This document shows, one piece after another, positions 58,181-64,000 of a DNA stretch of 64,000 bases. Each line of letters starts with the position of its first letter. Positions within the stretch are counted from its first letter, which is position 1. Origin of the DNA: Guadua angustifolia (Eukaryota; Streptophyta; Magnoliopsida; Poales; Poaceae). The notes beneath the pieces were generated by a model that saw nothing but the letters and a program-made list of their open reading frames with translations, did no database searches and was not told where the DNA came from. The stretch spans positions 16,210,463-16,274,462 of the forward strand of contig CM070514.1 in assembly GCA_036346375.1 (NCBI GenBank), in the 5' to 3' direction. The position numbers and the translations under genes were made by a program.

Positions 58181-58887
58181 ATGGCAGGTTCTCAACATCG
58201 TGGCGCTTGGGCCAACAGTATTCTAGGTGAAGAGATAGTTCACACTCCGAGATACAGAGAACATACGAGCATAACTTCAACACCACGGAAGGTACAACTG
58301 CATAGCACACGCTCCAAAAATAAGTTTACCGTTCCCAATTTTAGTGGTAAATATGATCCCGAAGGTTATCTTACTTGGGAATTAGCTATCGAACAATCAT
58401 TTGATAAATATGAAATTCTTGAGCATGATAAGGTTAGGGTTGTTACTAGTGGATTCTCTGAATTTGTCGCTCTTGGTGGAATGATTATATGAGTAAAAAT
58501 CAGACATTCCTAGCACATGGAAAAAATTGAAGAAAATTCGAGAGCTACATTTGTCCCTTCATATGTTGCTCGTCAATTATGAAATGAATTGCAACATCTA
58601 AAACAAGGTAGTAAAACAAAGGATGAGTACTACCAAGAATTTCAGCATAGAACTTTATGCTCGGGTTAGAAGAGACCTAAAAGACTCGCATGAATAACTT
58701 TTATTTTGGACTAGACTTTGACATTCAGATCATGATATCTTGTAAAGAATTCAATTCTTTGTCATGTTTACTTGATCTTTCACGAGAAGTCGAAAGAAAG
58801 ATACAGAGAAGACAATCAACCACAATTCAAGCTCCCACAAAGTTAAATGCTACTATTGTTGCATGCAATCGCACCAAACCCGAATGA
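58181..58887 (+). pseudogene. Gypsy gag remnant
   Basis: Starts at the ATG at 58181 (MAGSQHRGAWANSILGEEIV). The retrotransposon-gag signature begins at KFTVPNFSGKYDPEGYLTWE and FDKYEILEHDKVRVV. After a stop near 58490 the reading resumes in other frames, ending with NNFYFGLDFDIQIM and LLDLSREVERKIQRR (58690-58887), the usual end of the gag core. The zinc knuckle expected next is not readable. Gag would form the particle. Several frameshifts and stops are present. Confidence 0.8.
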
Positions 58888-60057
58888 GAGCATACACACC
58901 GAGCATATGAAAGAAAGACAAGAAAATTTGAGTGAAGTTGAAGATAGCACATGTGAGGATGATTCTACTAACACAATCCAATCTACTTGTTAGTTTTGTT
59001 GTTGCTGTCCCATACGCTATCCAAAGTTAATTTCAAGAAGGAAGCAACAAGCGTAAATACCAGTTATCAAGTGAAAGTTTTGATGTTTCTACTTCTAAGG
59101 AGGAGGCTAATGATCATGGCACAGATCTGATTTTACAGCAAGAAAAGGAGCAAATTTGTGAGTATATTCCTGCTATACATAATTCTTGTGAACTACCACC
59201 TTGTGCAACAATTGTAGAACCATATGACGAATTGCATGCTTATAATTTTGATCATGTGGTGCTGATTATGCATAAGGAGGTGATAGCTAGAATATCCCCT
59301 GCCACTGTTTTGTGCTATATCATGTTGAATGAGCTCATTAGTTTGACTTGTGCTATGGACAAGATTTCTGAAATTTCAACTCTTAAGTCTTTGTCTAGCA
59401 CGATGCCTACCGCTTTAAATTCAATTTATTTGGTGAATATGGCATAGATGGCAAGTTTCTTGTTTACGAATATGCATAACTTGTGATAAACTTGCTGAAT
59501 TGAAGCTTGCTATTTTGGAAAATTTTAGTTGTAAGCAACAACTTGTTTCATTTATGCTCCATCAAATTTTCCTAATAAGTGTGATACCCATAGCTTGCTG
59601 CCACATTGTTCAAATTTTAGTACATTAACTTGTATTACAAATAAGCATGTCGAAGTTGATGCGGAAGCCCATTAAAATTGTGTCACCGTTATTGGAATGG
59701 TTTGATATTGCTTACATACAATTTGATGATATGAATGATCCATGCTTGATGCCAGACTTGTAGTTTTGCCCACAAAACATGTTATTGAACGCTGCTCACA
59801 AAACATGAGTTTTCTTTATCAAAAGTCAATGATGGATATGTGCTTTTACTTATATTTGCAAATCAAATTGCAAACTAAATCATGTTAATTTTGATGCTAT
59901 ATGCTTCACTTATAACCACGAATCAACTTGCGTAATTGTGAGGAAAGGTTATTTGCTTAAATTTGATTTCTTCTTTTGTTGTTATGAAAATAGCCGCCGC
60001 TAATCCAAAAGAACAATGAAATATGGGACATATACATATATGTTGTGTACACACTCT
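58888..60057. other. Unreadable interior of the gypsy element
   Basis: In place of protease, RT and integrase there is AT-rich sequence with short frames only (59232-59447 the longest) and no family match. It may be diverged spacer or old foreign DNA joined by an internal deletion. Confidence 0.5.
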
Positions 60058-60470
60058 TCTTTTTGTTAGTTGTTTTTTTCCAAATTTTTCCAAAACCGAG
60101 GATGGTTTTGCTTCGAGGAGGAGGAAGCATCGAAGAGTGCTAGCGCCATCAAGTCATTATATGCTGGAAAGAAGTGTTGAGCTATATGGATAATTATCAG
60201 GTGAATCCTCTAAATGTTTTGCATGTCTTCAAAATATATAAAGAGGCGGAGCTACTATTTTATTTAAATAAATGCAGGACCTATATAAGAATGTTTTGTG
60301 CTAAAGATGTGCTAAAAGGTGAGCATGAGTCGAGGATGACTCAAATGCAAGAAGGGGAGGATGATGAGGACATCACTTCCATGGATACAGCCACATCTAC
60401 ACATCAATTCGAACCCACTGCGATTATACAAGGACCGGTTACTCGAGCCTGCAAGACGACAGCTTTAATC
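60058..60470 (+). pseudogene. Gypsy pol C-terminus overlapping the 3' LTR
   Basis: Frames read FPNFSKTEDGFASRR-like, then a break, then GEDDEDITSMDTATSTHQFE and IIQGPVTRA. An acidic stretch followed by GP(V/I)TRARA is the usual end of gypsy polyproteins in this group. The LTR-homologous sequence begins at about 60362-60384, upstream of the TRA motif, so coding and LTR overlap. Confidence 0.65.
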
Positions 60471-61346
60471 AACAGTGAATGCTCCTAAGTCTCCCCATTA
60501 GTGATAATATGAATGGGATGCTTTTTAATACTTGTGATGATTTGATTGTACTTAGGAACCATAGAGAAGGACCTCGTGGACCAAAATTGGGCCAAAGATC
60601 AAGTTCAAGTCGGATTGGGAAGAGACAAGTCCGAGTCCAGTTCGGCCTCCGCGACAAGATCAACTTCAAACGACCATAACTTTTGATCCAGAAGGTTGTT
60701 CGGTGCCCATGAGTACACGTTTGAAAGGTCTCGGAGTCTACTTTCCAATGGATCCAGCCCCAATGCCAAATTCATCTTGAAGCAACGGGAAATCGCAGAA
60801 GAGTGTCACAGGCCAGAAACTCCGGGTGCTGCACCACCTTTTCTTTTGGGCCCAAAGCCCATGTAACCCTAGGACTTCCTCCCACCTCCGGCCCATGAAG
60901 GCCCAAGTTGCATGGCTGCATGTTTAGTCCCATATTGCTTAGTGATTAGTATCCACCTCCCTCCCTTCGCTATATAATAAAGGAATAGGCCACCGAGAGA
61001 TTTGGGTTTTGTTTATTTGATAGTTTAGCCATTGCTACTATTTTGAGACTTCCAGACGTGCTCAACAAATTACCTAAGAAGCTCCTTATTTCAGAACCCC
61101 ACCTTATCAATCTTTCATTCATATTCGCAATTTCAGATTGCTTTACCATTGTTCTTGCTTGTTCTTCTGTTGCATGCGTGAATCGAACCTCGTGTTCAAA
61201 GTTGATCGTGCAACGACAAGATCAATAACCCTCGAGTTGGTTTAGCGATTGCTAAGACGCATCGTCAGACGCTTGTAGTCGATCGTCAAAGTCAATTCCT
61301 CCAAATCGGTTATCACTCTCATCGAAAGATCGACACCAAAGTGCCA
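60384..61346 (+). repeat. 3' LTR of the gypsy element
   Basis: Partner of 55555-56521. It ends AAAGTGCCA and is followed by TCATG, the same five bases that precede the element. One block differs strongly (ACAAATTACC against ACAGCCGCC near 61066). Confidence 0.85.
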
Positions 61347-61351
61347 TCATG

Positions 61352-63013
61352 TAGTAAATGGGCTAGGATAACTGAGATCATTTATGTAATACACAAAAAT
61401 TCCTAATTATTTCAAAGGCAATACAAGCATGAATTTATATTAGCATCTAGTCTACGCTTAGGATGGGTGCCTCAATAGCGTAAATTTCCTACAAATGCAT
61501 AATTTACAAGTTGACAACTTATTCATGGGAGCTCAAAAGTGGCCCATTCATTGCTTCAACCGTCAATATTTTGAAGTCCGCATGGAACCATCTTTGAGTC
61601 AAGTCACCGCATGGCAATCAAGCAAGTTGTTTAATAAGGCAAATGTAATCAAAATTCACAATGATACCTTAATCTAGTATATATTTGAACTCCGATTGCT
61701 TGATCGATGAGGATTGCATTTCAAAAAAATCATATGGGAAATTATTTATTTTTTCTAAAAAATGCCATGCATTTCTTTTGTCAAGGCAAAGAAAGTGCAC
61801 TAACAAATTTCAAGCCTGTGTACCCAAATGGGAAACCTAGCAAAAAGCTCATGATGCAATCAAGCCCTTGTCTACAGATGTGTACAATCCTTGCCAAGAG
61901 TTAGGCCCTTCAAATGGATGATTAATAGCCTGGATTTCAGTTGGCAGGCAAGGAAAATTTGAATTTCTCAACACTGAAAAAAACCAACTTAGCTGGTGAA
62001 CTAATCAATGACCCAGATTGTTGTTGGGACATTCTATTTTCCATTACGAAATGGACAGAACCAAATAGCCCCAGTACTTATCTAGACAAAATCAACAGTA
62101 GATCAACTTGGTATTTCATCTTAAACATAAAAGTGAGAAAAAAAAACACTGAATCATGATGCCATGGTACCTTCATGATGAGCTTCTATGAAATGAGTTC
62201 TCATGGATATTAGAAACCTTAAGTGTCCTGCATTTGATTAAAAAAACATTAGCAGCTAGACAGCCACAACAAATACAGGGAAAAACATTTTGTACAGATG
62301 AACCTTGAGAGTATGGGAGTTAGTTACTTGAATAATTGCATTGATGCTTTGGAGCCCAAGGTGATTTGCAGAAGGCATGGAAGCATTTAATGATGACCCA
62401 TTACAATTTGATGCATTGCCTTGGTTATCATTGATTGTAGACTTGGCAAGAAAAGTGCTTTCCACTATCTTTTTCATTTACAAGACTAGTTATTGGCTCC
62501 TCTAGATAAGAAAATACAAGAGGTCTGTAGCCAAGGTGCATCTGCAGCTTATGTCATGTAAATAAATCCATCCAAAATGGAAATTTAGTAGATGTCCCAA
62601 TCGAGATAAGCATTGATCAAGCTACACATGCATACATTATACCACGAAGGATCTGGCATAACTAAGTAGTAAAGTAGCAGCCAATATTTGCTAATTATTA
62701 TGTACCTCTAGAAGCACAATATGTACAGTGAGTGATATTTACAGACCTTCCAAGACTGTACATTGATTTACATAAAGCAATTTACCTTCCAAGACCTTGA
62801 ATGACTTCTGGAGAGGCACTAAACCTTTTCTTTGGTGGAGCCTCTAAAAAAAGGTTGGACTTTGAACTATAGCCATAAATTACTCAAGATTAGACAATAT
62901 TTCCTTCAAATATGCAAATCAGTATATAGGATATGATAACATGTCTTACCAAAAGTAGGGGACTTTGAACATTCGCTTTGCTATTGCACTTTGATTTGTT
63001 GGACAAGGGAGTA
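61352..63013. other. CACTA interior right of the gypsy insertion, no gene recognised
   Basis: AT-rich sequence with short frames only, no family match. It probably represents introns or 3' untranslated sequence of the minus-strand CACTA gene further right. Confidence 0.45.
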
Positions 63014-63080
63014 TATAATTCACAAAAAAATTCCACAACAATTGTAGAAAATTCTAACAACCATAGAGTCTCCATCACAA
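63014..63080. repeat. Direct repeat, copy 2 (copy 1 at 54251-54317)
   Basis: Same segment as 54251-54317. It is followed by further AGTCTCCATCACAA units to about 63170, a small degenerate array. Confidence 0.8.
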
Positions 63081-63269
63081 GTTCATTATAGATCCACGTC
63101 ACACAACCATCCATATATATATAGTCTCCATCACAAATCCACATGACGCAACCATAGTCTCCATTACAAATTCACAAAATCCACATCACAACCAAACAAG
63201 TTCATCATATCACAATCGCACACACATGCCACAAGTTTACCTCACAAATTCAAATTTAACTAGGTAAGT

Positions 63270-64000
63270 GTGGAAGTCCTGGCCGTTACCCGCATCGCTG
63301 CCTGAGGTGAAATATTCACCCACTCATGGTGACCCTGAAGTATTACCAATATCACCTCTGGCTTCACGAGGCGGTGGTGGCCCCTGTATAATGTATCTAA
63401 AAGTTTGTAAAAAAATTATCACTATTAATGTAAATAATCAAACATTTGAAATGAAATATACCATATTTGTGGGTAGGAAGAAAAAGGCAGGAGGTAAAGG
63501 AGGTTGAAATGGTGGAAGTGACACAGCCGATCCCAAGTGAGCAGATAAAATATCCTGAAAAGTAAGAACACCAATTTCATGTGCAAATTTTAAGATCTAG
63601 TAACATTAAACAATTCTAAGTGTAAATGGCTACATCTAAACATTTCATATGTATTTATTTGTATTTACAGCTTGGGGTACTTACTTGAATATGTTGCTGT
63701 TGTGATCTCTGCCATTCAATCCTGTACTGGTCATGTTGTTTCATCCTTTCTTCTGCTTGTCTCAACAGTTCTTCTTGTTGCCTTAGTGTTGCATGTTGTC
63801 GCCTCAACATCTCTTCCTCCTTCCTAACATCACGAGAACTTCGTGAGCTACTTTGAGAAGAATGAGACGACCTCGCCTCGGCTAAGGCTTCACTGGAATC
63901 AACGATCCTGTTGAACATAAAAAATATGCCATGTTTCTTGCCACCACCACTCGAGTACAAAGCAACCATGTCGATCTCCTCTTTCCTCCAATCATAGTCT
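63270..64000 (-). pseudogene. TNPA-like CACTA gene, C-terminal exons (runs out of window)
   Basis: On the minus strand the open frame from the window edge to about 63655 begins MVALYSSGGGKKHGIFFMFN and contains SSEALAEARSSHSSQSSSRS followed by a strongly predicted coiled coil (EEEMLRRQHATLRQQEELLR and on). A second block at about 63555-63484 is Pro-rich (SLPPFQPPLPPAF) and a third at about 63390-63270 reads GPPPPREARGDIGNTSGSP. GKKHG, Ser-rich stretch, coiled coil and Pro-rich tail follow the layout of the plant En/Spm second protein, which binds subterminal repeats. The large block has no internal stop, so the gene may be intact; the rest lies outside. I use pseudogene only because intactness cannot be judged. 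Confidence 0.6.

Larger units (their letters stand above)
55548..61346 (+). mobile_element. Defective Ty3/gypsy element with paired LTRs, 5.8 kb
   Basis: Two LTRs (about 55555-56521 and 60384-61346) are nearly identical. A primer-like TGGTATCGAGCG follows the first. Next come a long leader, a gag remnant (58181-58887), unreadable sequence and the last codons of pol (60058-60470) running into the second LTR. TCATG flanks both sides (55543-55547, 61347-61351). Protease, RT, RNase H and integrase cannot be read, so the element is non-autonomous. The 5' LTR seems to lack its first bases (TGATGAGGACATCAC in other copies). Confidence 0.82.
53620..64000 (-). mobile_element. CACTA element, left end to beyond the window, with nested gypsy
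   Basis: It starts CACTATAGGAATCGAC at 53620, directly followed by a dense array of TTTTCGTCGGC/GCCGACGAAAA motifs (53637-54175). A minus-strand TNPA-like gene enters from the right (63270-64000), so the window holds the 3' side of a large element; its right end is outside. A gypsy element with 5-bp target copies (TCATG) occupies 55548-61346. Left of it lies a captured endosulfine-like fragment. A 67-base segment (54251-54317) recurs at 63014-63080 in the same orientation, which supports both sides belonging to one element. Confidence 0.7.

Overview
This is nuclear DNA from a flowering plant, almost certainly a grass (Poaceae). At the left end, introns with GT/AG borders interrupt a gene resembling the chloroplast Rieske protein gene petC. 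Nearly everything else is nested, decayed transposable elements of typical grass families: long-LTR Ty3/gypsy, Ty1/copia, and several CACTA (En/Spm) DNA transposons. I see no prokaryotic features, rRNA, tRNA or CRISPR array. No host protein gene in the window looks intact.

Layout. 96-2152: petC-like pseudogene that keeps its introns. 2318-2960: probable CACTA-type terminus followed by a CT/GC-rich block. 3489-4940: LTR-like sequence. 4945-11252: minus-strand Ty3/gypsy element (gag, protease, 5' LTR), split at 6944-10181 by a solo LTR of about 3.2 kb with a perfect 5-bp target duplication. 11253-15415: minus-strand Ty1/copia 5' half (integrase start, zinc knuckle, gag, 5' LTR), cut by the gypsy element. 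15694-29383: complete CACTA element of 13.7 kb with matching termini and ATG target duplication, carrying decayed tnp2 and TNPA-like genes. 29741-38527: minus-strand SIRE/Maximus-like copia element (3' LTR, long 3' non-coding region, RT/RNase H, integrase, gag), with a gypsy LTR fragment inside its LTR. 38528-42470: minus-strand CACTA transposase. 44207-47878: 3' end of a second SIRE-like copia element, in opposite orientation. 48800-50351: non-autonomous CACTA-like element. 51272 to about 53540: CACTA-like element carrying an Ulp1-type cysteine protease region. 53620 to beyond 64000: another CACTA element, interrupted at 55548-61346 by a defective gypsy element with paired LTRs.

The most interesting point is inside the last CACTA element. 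On the minus strand at about 54700-55435 are four short exon-like blocks whose translations match a plant endosulfine (ENSA/ARPP19-type PP2A inhibitor), with intron remnants between them. This looks like a host gene fragment captured by the transposon. Beside it lies a perfect 23-bp foldback (54060-54119) within the terminal repeat array.

Reliability. Near-identical repeats here (the two LTRs of the 55.5-61.3 kb element) and conserved transposase stretches differ by many 1-2 base indels, several at CTG, CAG or CCG sites. Some frameshifts may therefore be assembly or base-calling errors rather than decay. Family assignments rest on reading translations by eye; no database search was run.
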